From positions 62,001-126,000 of the forward strand of contig JAFKLY010000007.1 of assembly GCA_017304655.1 (NCBI GenBank): a stretch of DNA of 64,000 nucleotides, in the 5' to 3' direction. The DNA is from Sphingomonas sp. Lineage in GTDB: Bacteria; Pseudomonadota; Alphaproteobacteria; Sphingomonadales; Sphingomonadaceae. Made by a program: the position numbers and the translations under genes. The notes below the pieces were generated by a model that saw only the letters and a list, made by a program, of their open reading frames with translations, was not told the origin of the DNA and ran no database searches. Shown here in pieces: positions 47,098 through 54,954 of this stretch (the stretch's first letter is position 1; each line of letters opens with the position of its first letter).

Positions 47098-49263
47098 TTG
47101 CTGTATCGCCGCCTCGCGCTCGAGTGGCTGCTTGTGCTGCTGGCCGCGAGCCTGCTCGTGGGGTGGGCGGCGCACCGGTCCTGGATGCAGTCTATCGACA
47201 ATCGGCTCTATGATCTGGCATCCGGCTGGGCGGCGCGTACGCCCGACGAACGCATCCTGCTCATCGAAATCGATGAACCGAGCCTGCGTGCTTTGGGGCG
47301 GTGGCCCTGGCCAAGGGCGATCCACAGCGCTCTGCTCCGCCGGCTGGCCGAGGCACGCCCAAGGGCGATCGGCTATGACGTCCTGTTCCTCGAATCTTCG
47401 CCCGATGATCGCGCGCTGGCGGAAGCCATGCGACGCGCAGCGCCGGTCATCGTGCCCGCCCTCATCGGTCGTGACAGGCTGAGCGGCGTGCCGGAGGAGC
47501 TGAGCTTGCCTCCTCATCCGCTGGATGAAGCCGCGCAGGTCGGCATTGCGGAAGTCATGTTGGATGAGGATGGCGTCGTGCGCCGGGCCGATACCCGGAC
47601 ACCGGTCGCCGGCCGTCTGGCGCCGCAGATGGCGGCGATGTTGGCCCGCCGGATAGAACCGCAATTGGCGGAACCGAAACACCAGCCGTTCCTCCTCCCT
47701 TTCGCCGCTGGCGAGAACTTCCGCCACGTCTCGTTCGTGAGCGTTCTTCGGGGAGAGGTTCCGGCGTCTTTCCTGCGCGATAAGATCGTGCTGGTCGGTG
47801 CGACGGCGGAAGGCATGGGAGACGTCTATCCGGTACCGGTCTCGGCCGGAGGTCTGATGCCCGGGGTACGGATCCAGGCCAATCTGCTCGACGCGTTATT
47901 AGGCAATCGCATCATTCGCGACGTTCCACCGCTTTGGGTGGTGCTGTTCTCCCTGCTGCCGACATGGTTGCTGCTTGCCGCGTTCCTGCAATTCCGTCCG
48001 GCGATCAACTTGCGGCTCGCGGTTGGTATGGCGGCCGGTGTCGCACTTTTAAGCGTGGCAATGGTGCCGCTTGCCCGGCTCTGGCTGCCGCCGGGTGCTG
48101 CATTGCTTGGTATCGTTGTGGTGCCGATGCTGTGGGGCTGGCGGCGGCTGGCGGCGGTGAGCCAGTTCGTGCGGCGGCAGGCAGCGATGCTGAAGGCTGA
48201 GCCTGGCATCAAGCTACACCCTGCCGCGCGGCCTGCGATGACGGACCGGATCGCGCAGGAAGCCAATCAGCTTCAGGACATCATCGGTCAACTCCGGGCC
48301 CTGCGCCTGTTTACAACCGATGTGATCGAGCGTTTGCCCGACGCCACGGTGGTGACGGACGAACGAGCCCTGATCGTGCTTGCCAATCGTGCGGCGGACA
48401 AGCTGCTCGGCGGAGATGCGCAGGGGCAGAGCATTGAGGACTTTCTGGCCCGCGTCTGCGAGGGGGCGATCAACGATGGCCATCGCGTCACCCTGGCCAG
48501 TGGCGAGACGTTGGTGATGACTGATGCGCCCCTTTCCAATGGCGGCAGGATCGTGCGGCTGGCTGACATGACCGATCTGCAGCGCGCGACGGATGAGCGG
48601 GAGGAAGTGCTGCAGTTCCTGACCCACGATTTGCGTTCGCCCCACGCAGCGATCCTCACCTTGCTGGAGGCCCGGCCATCCGCGACCTCCGACCTAGTGC
48701 CGCAGGGCGTGGTGGAGCGTGTGCGCACCCATGCGCGTCATGGCCTGCGGCTGGCGGACGACTTCGTGCAACTCGCGCGGGCGCGGCGGCGTCCCATCGC
48801 GCCAGAACCGGTCGACCTGTGCGACATCGCGCGGGAGGCGGTCGACATGGTGTGGCCGAAAGCGGCGGAGCGCTCCATCCGTTTCCAGGACAGGAGCGAT
48901 GAGGGTGAACTCTGGGTCATGGGGGATCAGGCGATGCTGGTGCGCGCGGCCGTCAACCTGCTCGATAATGCCGTCAAATTCGCGCCGGAAGGGGCGACTG
49001 TCGCGGTGGCGGTAAACAGGGAAGGGGGGCTGGTACGGCTGATGGTGAAAGGGCCGGGCCCAGACATGCCACCCGGCCGCGCTGAGCGACCGTTCGCCCT
49101 CTATGCCGAGGGGCGCGACGTCGGTGGAAGAGTCAGCGTCGGGCTCGGTCTTGCGTTCGTCGAGGCGACGGCCATGCGCCATCATGGCCAAGCGCACTAT
49201 CATCATGAGCCAGGCTTTGGCGCGACCGTCTCGATCACGCTGCCGCTAGCCGAAGAGGATTGA
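47098..49263 (+). CDS. CHASE2-domain sensor histidine kinase
   Basis: 721 residues starting at TTG 47098, four bases after the LysM-FecR stop and preceded by GAAGG. Order: N-terminal helix, extracytoplasmic CHASE2 domain (about 30-280: DERILLIEIDEPSLRALGRWPWPR), three helices (about 285-360), a PAS-like region, a dimerisation domain with phosphoacceptor His510 (LTHDLRSPHAAI), and an ATPase domain (NLLDNAVKFAP; the G1 box is weak: KGPGPDMPP). Inner-membrane sensor. Confidence 0.9.
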   Translation: MLYRRLALEWLLVLLAASLLVGWAAHRSWMQSIDNRLYDLASGWAARTPDERILLIEIDEPSLRALGRWPWPRAIHSALLRRLAEARPRAIGYDVLFLESSPDDRALAEAMRRAAPVIVPALIGRDRLSGVPEELSLPPHPLDEAAQVGIAEVMLDEDGVVRRADTRTPVAGRLAPQMAAMLARRIEPQLAEPKHQPFLLPFAAGENFRHVSFVSVLRGEVPASFLRDKIVLVGATAEGMGDVYPVPVSAGGLMPGVRIQANLLDALLGNRIIRDVPPLWVVLFSLLPTWLLLAAFLQFRPAINLRLAVGMAAGVALLSVAMVPLARLWLPPGAALLGIVVVPMLWGWRRLAAVSQFVRRQAAMLKAEPGIKLHPAARPAMTDRIAQEANQLQDIIGQLRALRLFTTDVIERLPDATVVTDERALIVLANRAADKLLGGDAQGQSIEDFLARVCEGAINDGHRVTLASGETLVMTDAPLSNGGRIVRLADMTDLQRATDEREEVLQFLTHDLRSPHAAILTLLEARPSATSDLVPQGVVERVRTHARHGLRLADDFVQLARARRRPIAPEPVDLCDIAREAVDMVWPKAAERSIRFQDRSDEGELWVMGDQAMLVRAAVNLLDNAVKFAPEGATVAVAVNREGGLVRLMVKGPGPDMPPGRAERPFALYAEGRDVGGRVSVGLGLAFVEATAMRHHGQAHYHHEPGFGATVSITLPLAEED

Positions 49264-49271
49264 ACGGGTCG

Positions 49272-49814
49272 CTACTGGACGCCGCGTCGATTGCTGGTCT
49301 CGCTTGAGGAGCCCAGGGCCAGAGCCGAAACCGCCTTGTCGGCGAGGCTGGCTATGCTGTCCCTGATCGCGCCCTTGCAATGCTGCTCTTCCGCCCACGC
49401 CCGGGTGACGCTGACATCGGACCCGGCGCTGTAGTAAGTGAGCGTGAGGCGATAGGTGCGGTCCTTGCAGGATTGCAGAAACTTGTGGCCCTTGGCAGCG
49501 GATAGGGTGTTGCCACCGATCACACCGACGCCCGTTGTTGCGAGCCGATCGGTCAAGCCTATTTCAATGCGTGCCGGCGCCTGCGGCACAATGGCGTGAC
49601 CGCGTCGGGCGAGCGACTTGACGACCGCGTCGCGCGCTTCTGCGACCAGCGGATTGTCTTCTTTCGTCGCACCGATCACGGCCATGCTCGAATTCGGGGA
49701 TAGCGCCGGCCCCGCGGCGCCGGAGCGCAGGTCAATCCTGTTTGCGCAGCCACCGATCGGAGCAAGGCACAGCAAACCGAGGAATAGCGGCCCGATGCTC
49801 TGCTTGCGCGGCAT
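49272..49814 (-). CDS. Putative lipoprotein of unknown function
   Basis: 180 residues from the ATG at 49814, chosen to give a lipoprotein signal ending APIGGC at residue 23. The mature part has a DUF4136-like alternation of beta strands: ARIEIGLTDRLATTGVGVIGG and TYRLTLTYYSAGSDVSVTRAW. Convergent with the CHASE2 kinase (8-base gap). Likely outer-membrane- or periplasm-facing; role unknown. Confidence 0.72.
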   Translation of the reverse strand: MPRKQSIGPLFLGLLCLAPIGGCANRIDLRSGAAGPALSPNSSMAVIGATKEDNPLVAEARDAVVKSLARRGHAIVPQAPARIEIGLTDRLATTGVGVIGGNTLSAAKGHKFLQSCKDRTYRLTLTYYSAGSDVSVTRAWAEEQHCKGAIRDSIASLADKAVSALALGSSSETSNRRGVQ

Positions 49815-50059
49815 TTTGAGCGCACGTCTGCGGGGGGACAAAGTTTTCACGAACCATCCATGCCAGAGGGGGCCAGGAGGTACAAGCTGAGCCCATCGGC
49901 GACAGCTTTTTGATCTGCTTGGGATCGGAGGGAGCGATCTGGCACCATCAGGCCAGCAGCATCGAAATAGCCTGGTGATGCCAGATCGCGGTCACTTAAT
50001 GAGCGACGCAGCAGTTGGTTCCCGGTTCATCGCGCAAGTTCGCTGCAAGGTCGCCGATG

Positions 50060-50428
50060 TCAGGCTTCGGCTTCCTTGCGATGCCAGGCTGCGTAGCCGA
50101 CGGCAGCGAGTGCCGCACCAGCCGATACGGCGACGAGCAATGGGTGACGCCGGAGCAGTCGGCCAGACGCGCGCAGGATCGGAAGGGCCTGCAACAGGGC
50201 GGCTCCGCTCAGTAGATTGCCTGCAGTCGATCCGCGCCCTTCCAGCAGAGTGGCGAGGGAACGCGATGCGGACAGGGCCGCGTCGGCCGTGACGCGCCCA
50301 GCCCGTTCGGTCGCTGCCGCGGCTTTTGGGAGGCCGGTGGTGCGGATCTCGCTCGCCTTGCTGCGCACTGCGTTTAGAGCCTCGCGGCCATTGGTGCGAA
50401 GGGCGGCACTTGTGGTGTGAATGCTCAT
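50060..50428 (-). CDS. Small stress-regulated membrane-associated protein (hypothetical)
   Basis: 122 residues if started at the ATG at 50428, which has GGAG six bases upstream; ATGs at 50434 and 50440 are in frame too. Ala/Arg-rich N-terminal helical part, then a hydrophobic segment (LLVAVSAGAALAAVGYAAW) near the C-terminus, so it may attach to the membrane by its tail. A GGAAC-N16-CGTT site lies about 45-70 bases upstream, predicting EcfG control. No family recognised. Confidence 0.7.
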   Translation of the reverse strand: MSIHTTSAALRTNGREALNAVRSKASEIRTTGLPKAAAATERAGRVTADAALSASRSLATLLEGRGSTAGNLLSGAALLQALPILRASGRLLRRHPLLVAVSAGAALAAVGYAAWHRKEAEA

Positions 50429-50471
50429 GTCCATCTCCATGTCGAAGAATAAGGTGCGCGACATTGGAATG

Positions 50472-50496
50472 AACGGACGCTGCACGAGATGGTTCC
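50472..50496 (-). promoter_or_regulatory. EcfG-type promoter of the small gene at 50060-50428
   Basis: On the minus strand: GGAAC (50496-50492), 16 bases, CGTT (50475-50472). This is the -35/-10 pattern of alphaproteobacterial general-stress sigma factors, 44 bases before the predicted start codon. Same spacing as the other three sites in this locus. Confidence 0.75.
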
Positions 50497-50552
50497 GGCG
50501 GCCAGACTTAACTTCCGGTCAGCTCGGCTTGATCATCTGTGGGAGGGGAAGA

Positions 50553-50645
50553 GTTGGCCGGTTCCCGGTGTGGTGGGGGGTGAGGAGGGTCGGGAACCGG
50601 CCAGTTTTAGCTGACTCATCGGGGGCAGGTGAGTGTCAGCTCATC
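50553..50645 (-). ncRNA. Candidate GSR-controlled small RNA with C-rich loops
   Basis: Just downstream of an EcfG-type promoter, the minus strand folds into two hairpins and carries no gene. Hairpin 1 (50609-50641): a 10-bp stem with a 2-base bulge and loop CCTGCCCCCGA. Hairpin 2 (50555-50603): a 12-bp stem TGGCCGGTTCCC / GGGAACCGGCCA around a 25-base C-rich loop containing CCCTCCTCACCCCCC, which could pair with ribosome-binding sites. Layout and regulation recall Caulobacter GsrN. The 3' end is uncertain, as no T run follows on this strand. Confidence 0.5.
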
Positions 50646-50650
50646 CCCAG

Positions 50651-50675
50651 AACGTCACACCAAGGAGATGGTTCC
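50651..50675 (-). promoter_or_regulatory. EcfG-type promoter ahead of the structured RNA region
   Basis: Minus strand: GGAAC (50675-50671), 16 bases, CGTT (50654-50651). Transcription would start near 50644, at the foot of hairpin 1. The next minus-strand gene start is over 200 bases further and has its own similar promoter. Confidence 0.75.
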
Positions 50676-50807
50676 CGACGGGAACAAAAATAAATCTATT
50701 GCCCCTCACTACTGGAAAACCTTAGATTTACACAGTTTCGGCGAGCCGGCAGGTTCGTCTCTCCGGCGCCGCGCAGGCGCCGCTTAAAATCAGGAAGGCC
50801 CTCTGCC

Positions 50808-51602
50808 ATGGCGTTGTCCGATCTCATTGCCAGACAGCTCCCTTATCTGCGGCGCTATGCGCGCATCCTGACCGGTTCGCAGTCGCTGGGCGACGGATTG
50901 GTGCGTGAACTCCTGGAGGCAGCGCTTGTCGACGCAGACCTGCGCTCGGAGATTTCGTCCTCGCGCGTTGGACTCTATACCGCGTTCACGAAAATCTATG
51001 CGACCACCGGAGCGGAACTGGCCGTGGCTGGTGTGGCGGGATCGGATGAAGAAGCGACCGCCGCGAGCCGGCTGGATCTTGTCACGCCGCTTGCCCGGCA
51101 GGCCTTGCTGTTGAGTGCGATCGAGGATTTCGGCCCGGACGAGACTGCCCAGATCCTGGGCTGCGTAGCGGACGACGTGCCGGGCCTTATCGATGAGGCA
51201 CTCGGCGAAATCGATGCCGGTAGCCGCACCGATGTGCTGATCATCGAGGATGAGCCGCTGATCGCGCTTCAGATCGAGGAGATCGTGACATCGCTCGGCC
51301 ATTCGGTCGTGGGCACGGCGAGCACGCATGCTCAGGCGGTCGAACTGTTCGATGCGCATCGACCCAACCTCGTTTTGGCCGATATCCAGCTTGCCGATGG
51401 CAGCTCCGGGATCGATGCGGTCAATGACATTCTCGCCAAATTTTCGGTGCCCGTGGTGTTCATCACCGCTTTCCCGGAGCGCTTGCTGACTGGCGAACGG
51501 CCCGAGCCCACCTATCTGATTACCAAGCCGTTCAGCGACGATTTCGTCCGCGCGACGATCGCGCAGGTCACCTTCTTCGGTTCGACCGCGCCGCTGCGCT
51601 AG
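50808..51602 (+). CDS. phyR: Response regulator / anti-anti-sigma factor PhyR
   Basis: 264 residues with the PhyR layout: N-terminal sigma-factor-like domain (1-125, related to sigma2 and sigma4 of EcfG but without DNA-binding ability) and C-terminal receiver (140-260) with IIEDEPLIALQIEEIV, phosphoacceptor Asp in VLADIQLADG and lysine in LITKPF. Phosphorylated PhyR captures NepR and frees EcfG. It lies about 3.2 kb upstream of nepR-ecfG, with the kinase and dps genes between. Confidence 0.95.
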   Translation: MALSDLIARQLPYLRRYARILTGSQSLGDGLVRELLEAALVDADLRSEISSSRVGLYTAFTKIYATTGAELAVAGVAGSDEEATAASRLDLVTPLARQALLLSAIEDFGPDETAQILGCVADDVPGLIDEALGEIDAGSRTDVLIIEDEPLIALQIEEIVTSLGHSVVGTASTHAQAVELFDAHRPNLVLADIQLADGSSGIDAVNDILAKFSVPVVFITAFPERLLTGERPEPTYLITKPFSDDFVRATIAQVTFFGSTAPLR

Positions 51603-51617
51603 GGCAGGGCGGGATGG

Positions 51618-51649
51618 CATCCGGCGCGGGGGAGCCCCGGCGCCGGATG
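51618..51649. terminator. Hairpin terminator between phyR and the sensor kinase
   Basis: CATCCGGCGCGGGG pairs with CCCCGGCGCCGGATG around a 3-base loop with one bulged G. It lies 16 bases past the phyR stop and faces the convergent kinase gene. No T run. Confidence 0.6.
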
Positions 51650-51711
51650 TGGCAAGGCACGGTGTCTTTGCCCCGGTTAACGTCCAGACTGAAAAGCCAC
51701 GCTCTCTGCGC

Positions 51712-53385
51712 CTACTGCCGCAAGCGGAAGGAGCGCTGCTCCCGCAGCCCAATGGCGAAGCTGCAGCGCAAACCGCCTGGCGCGAATTCTATGGTGATCG
51801 GGTGGCCGAGTTCCCGTGCCAATGCCCGCTCGATCAGGTTGAGGCCAAAGCCGCGCTTCTCCGGCGCCGTGACCGGGGGGCCGCCTTCCTCTTCCCAAAG
51901 CACGGAGACGACGTCGGCTCCGGTGACCGTCCAGCGGATGCTCACGCGCCCATCTTCGTTCGAAAGCGCACCATAACGCGTCGCATTGGTCAGCAATTCA
52001 TGCAGGGCCAGGCCGATCGACAGCGCGTCATTGGGTGAAATCAGGATGTTCGGGCCATCCACGCGAATGCGGCCGTCAGCGCGGTCGTGCGTGCTCACTT
52101 GTGCCTCGATCAACGCCTTGAGGTCGGTTGGGCCCCATTGCGCACCGTCGAGAAGGGAGTGGCTCGCCGCGAGCGCCCGCACGCGTTCAAGCAAGCTGCT
52201 GGTGAAGCTGTCCAGATCCGTCGCGTTGCGCCGGGTCAGGGATATGATCGAGGTCACGTTGGAGAGCGAATTCTTTACCCGGTGGTTGAGTTCGCGGACA
52301 AGGGCTGCCCGCTCGGCCTCACGTTCTGCTTGGGCTGCGATCAGCGCCTGCAGGTCCTCGTTGCGTCGTTGGACGAGCAGCACATAGGCCAGCAGCAACA
52401 GCGCAAAGGAGACGCCGCCGACCAGGACGACCAGCGTCAATGTCGCGAAGCCAGGGCGGGCATGGGGGTGGTAGCGAAGCAGCCATTGCTGGTCGAATAC
52501 CGACAATCGCTGTTCGACAGGGCTGCCGAGTGTCGCGCCATCTCCGCCCGTCGTGTAGATTTGCTCCTGCCCCTTGCCCGTGCTGTCGAAGATGTCGATC
52601 CGACCTGCGAAGGGCACGCGCGGATTGAGTGCCGAGGCGATGAAGTCCTTGATGCGCACCGGGCTGTAGACATAGCCCTTGAACCGCTGCCGCCCCATGG
52701 ATGTCACGGGAATATAGACAAGAAAGCCGGGCACCTTGCCTGCCTTCATGTGCTGATCCTGAATGAGAGTCACCGTGTCGGTCGCGGCCATCGCTTTAGT
52801 ACGGCGTGCACGGTCCATCGCCTCCATCCGCCGCGCTTCGCTATACATGTTGAAACCGAGGACCGCGAGGTTGCCGGGTGTTTCGGGCTCCAGCATGGTG
52901 ACGACATGCAAAGGTTCGTTGCCGCGGTGGGTGGTGGGATGAACACGGAAGCTTTCGTGGCCTTGGGCTCGCATCCGCGCTTCGAGCGCCGCCACGTCTT
53001 CTGGCGCGACGACTTCCGACCAGCCAAGGCCCACCACGCCGGTGAGATCATAGGCGACGCGGAGCCGATCGACGAACTGGCGGAAAAAATCCGGCGATAC
53101 GTCTTTCAAGCTCATGAACAGGGCGCTTGTGGCTTGAAGATAGGCGCTGTTCGCAGCGGCACGGCGCTCGATTGCTGACGCGATTTCACTGGCCTGCATT
53201 TCGGCGGCTGAACGGGCAGTCCGTCGCGAGGCAATCTCAACCGACCAGGCGCTCGCTACGACAAGGGCCAAAACCAGCAGAAAAACGCCAATCGGCGTGG
53301 CGCGCGGATAGTCGCGCAGCCACCTGTCGAACCTGCTTTTGGTCCATTCACTGGGTCTCCTGCCCTTTATCACCCCGCCCAACAT
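51712..53385 (-). CDS. CHASE-domain histidine kinase of the general stress response (HisKA_2/HWE type)
   Basis: 557 residues from the ATG at 53385, preferred because AAAGGA lies 6 bases upstream; ATGs further upstream would extend into the dps promoter. Order: TM1 (about 23-45), CHASE domain (70-285: VVGLGWSEVV, LGFNMYSEARR), TM2 (305-330), then HisKA_2 with the ELNHRVKNSLSNV motif and an ATPase domain (ALHELLTNATRYGAL, RGFGLNLIERAL). Kinases of this type feed phosphoryl groups to PhyR (PhyT/Pak group). Confidence 0.9.
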   Translation of the reverse strand: MLGGVIKGRRPSEWTKSRFDRWLRDYPRATPIGVFLLVLALVVASAWSVEIASRRTARSAAEMQASEIASAIERRAAANSAYLQATSALFMSLKDVSPDFFRQFVDRLRVAYDLTGVVGLGWSEVVAPEDVAALEARMRAQGHESFRVHPTTHRGNEPLHVVTMLEPETPGNLAVLGFNMYSEARRMEAMDRARRTKAMAATDTVTLIQDQHMKAGKVPGFLVYIPVTSMGRQRFKGYVYSPVRIKDFIASALNPRVPFAGRIDIFDSTGKGQEQIYTTGGDGATLGSPVEQRLSVFDQQWLLRYHPHARPGFATLTLVVLVGGVSFALLLLAYVLLVQRRNEDLQALIAAQAEREAERAALVRELNHRVKNSLSNVTSIISLTRRNATDLDSFTSSLLERVRALAASHSLLDGAQWGPTDLKALIEAQVSTHDRADGRIRVDGPNILISPNDALSIGLALHELLTNATRYGALSNEDGRVSIRWTVTGADVVSVLWEEEGGPPVTAPEKRGFGLNLIERALARELGHPITIEFAPGGLRCSFAIGLREQRSFRLRQ

Positions 53386-53403
53386 GCATTTCCTTTCAAA
53401 CGG

Positions 53404-53428
53404 GGAACTCATTGCTGCGCCGATCGTT
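53404..53428 (+). promoter_or_regulatory. EcfG-type promoter of dps
   Basis: GGAAC (53404-53408), 16 bases, CGTT (53425-53428), about 48 bases upstream of the dps start and just behind the predicted start of the divergent kinase gene. Confidence 0.8.
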
Positions 53429-53475
53429 CCAGCCATATCGAAAGCAATTCAAATCTTAATTCAAGGAGATGCTCG

Positions 53476-53979
53476 ATGGTCAATGCAGCGCTGCAGGCAA
53501 AGCCCAAAGAAACCACCTCCCAGACCGGGATAGCGCGTGAGGGTAATGACGCTGTTGCGCAGATGCTGGGCGATGCGTTGGCCGACAGCTTTTCGCTCTA
53601 TCTCAAGACGCTCGGCGTTCACTGGAACATCGTGGGTCCGAGTTTCTTCGGCCTGCACAAGCTGACCGAGGCGCAATATCAGGATCTCGGCGCGGCGATC
53701 GACGCCATTGCAGAGCGCATCCGCGCGCTGGGCCATCTCGCACCGGCCGCTTTCGGTGACTATGCCGAACGCAGCGTCGTCGAGAGCAAGACGACCATCG
53801 CGACGGCCGACCAGATGATCAAGGCGCTGATCAGGGACAATGAGGCGGTCGCTCGGCGCTTGCGTAAGGCGGTTGCTGCTGCAGACGAAGCCGAGGACGT
53901 GTTCACGGCAGATATGCTGACGGCACGGATCGGCAAGCATGAAGAAAATGTGTGGATGCTGAAGGCTGTGACGGCCTGA
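53476..53979 (+). CDS. dps: Dps-family ferritin-like protein
   Basis: 167 residues. Ferritin-like four-helix bundle with the inter-subunit ferroxidase ligands of Dps: LGVHWNIVGPSFFGLH (His, and Asp/Glu from the next helix in YQDLGAAIDAIAERIRALG). The N-terminal tail is short and polar. Stores iron and protects DNA under oxidative stress and starvation. SD AAGGAG at 53463-53468. Preceded by an EcfG-type promoter. Confidence 0.93.
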   Translation: MVNAALQAKPKETTSQTGIAREGNDAVAQMLGDALADSFSLYLKTLGVHWNIVGPSFFGLHKLTEAQYQDLGAAIDAIAERIRALGHLAPAAFGDYAERSVVESKTTIATADQMIKALIRDNEAVARRLRKAVAAADEAEDVFTADMLTARIGKHEENVWMLKAVTA

Positions 53980-54064
53980 CGGTGGTTTTCGGCGACGCCG
54001 CTCTCTCGCACTTGTCGAGAAGCGGTCGTCCGCCAAGTGATTGATAGAGGCTTTTTGTTGAACC

Positions 54065-54286
54065 GTGGATTCCCATCTCGACATTTCCGCTAACAGGGGT
54101 TCAAATAAGGGCATGTCCAGCAAGCCCGAAACCCCTGAGGATACGCCCGCTACGCGCAAGAGCCGTCCTAGGCCCGTTTGGGCGGAAGGCCTCAGGCGCA
54201 TGTATGACGAGGTTGTCGAGGAATCTCTTCCCGACGATTTCGTCGACCTCCTGAAGAAGCTGGACCAGAGCAGTGACAAGAGCTGA
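54065..54286 (+). CDS. nepR: Anti-sigma factor NepR
   Basis: 73 residues from a GTG at 54065, or 57 from the ATG at 54113; neither has a strong ribosome site. The conserved NepR helices are clear: EGLRRMYDEVVEESLPDDFVDLL. NepR binds EcfG until phospho-PhyR displaces it. Its end overlaps the ecfG start by 14 bases, so both are translated from one message. Confidence 0.93.
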   Translation: MDSHLDISANRGSNKGMSSKPETPEDTPATRKSRPRPVWAEGLRRMYDEVVEESLPDDFVDLLKKLDQSSDKS

Positions 54287-54860
54287 GGCGCCAACGGGCT
54301 TCGATTTCCGGACCGAGCTCATGCGGGTTGCGCCCCATTTGCGCGCCTTCGCACGGGGTCTGTGTGGCCGGCCGGACTATGCCGACGATCTGGTGCAGGA
54401 AACGCTCCTGAAGGCTTGGGCCGCACGGGACTCTTTCCAACCTGGAACGAGCATCCGCAGCTGGACCTTCGTTATCCTGCGCAATGTCTATCTGAGCGAA
54501 GCCCGGCGTAATCGCTTTCGCGGTGATTATGACCCCGATGCTGCCGAGAGGTTACTCAGCCAGCCGGCCGGTCAGGAGGACGGGCTCCATATGGGGGATC
54601 TGCGCAACGCGATGATGCGGTTGGCGCCGGAACGGCGCGAAGCGCTCCTGCTGGTTGGCGCGGGTGGCTTCAGCTATGAACAGGCAGCAGATATTGCCCA
54701 ATGTGCGGTCGGTACCATGAAGAGCCGTGTGGCTCGGGCACGTCGCAGTATCGAGGACATGATGAACGAAGAGGCTGGCGGCGGTAGAGTCAAGGCTAGG
54801 CCCCAGTCAGTTTCACACACGCAGATGCTCGATGAATTGGACGAGGTTGCCAATCTCTGA
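54273..54860 (+). CDS. ecfG: General stress response sigma factor EcfG
   Basis: 195 residues from the GTG at 54273. ECF sigma with region 2 (LRAFARGLCGRPDYADDLVQETLLKAW, SIRSWTFVILRN) and region 4 (RRNAMMRLAPERREALLL-type helix followed by FSYEQAADIAQCAVGTMKSRVARAR). The neighbours (nepR overlapping, phyR, HisKA_2 kinase) identify it as the EcfG group. It should recognise the GGAAC-N16-CGTT sites found nearby. No such site was seen before nepR itself. Confidence 0.95.
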   Translation: MTRAEAPTGFDFRTELMRVAPHLRAFARGLCGRPDYADDLVQETLLKAWAARDSFQPGTSIRSWTFVILRNVYLSEARRNRFRGDYDPDAAERLLSQPAGQEDGLHMGDLRNAMMRLAPERREALLLVGAGGFSYEQAADIAQCAVGTMKSRVARARRSIEDMMNEEAGGGRVKARPQSVSHTQMLDELDEVANL

Positions 54861-54954
54861 GCCATCCGGCCGGCTCATGCTGACATCTCGATGATTGACG
54901 AGGGGCCGCTTTCAGGTTCTTCTGCCCTCCACGGCCTGAAGGGGGAGGGCAGTG

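Noticed and set aside
50555..50608. Plus-strand reading of the 50555-50603 hairpin as a terminator (followed by GTTTT)
   Set aside because: No plus-strand gene or promoter lies upstream; the minus-strand promoter makes the other orientation more likely. Not fully excluded.
50681..50705. Plus-strand GGAAC upstream of phyR
   Set aside because: No CGTT at 16-18 bases; the phyR promoter is not explained by this site.
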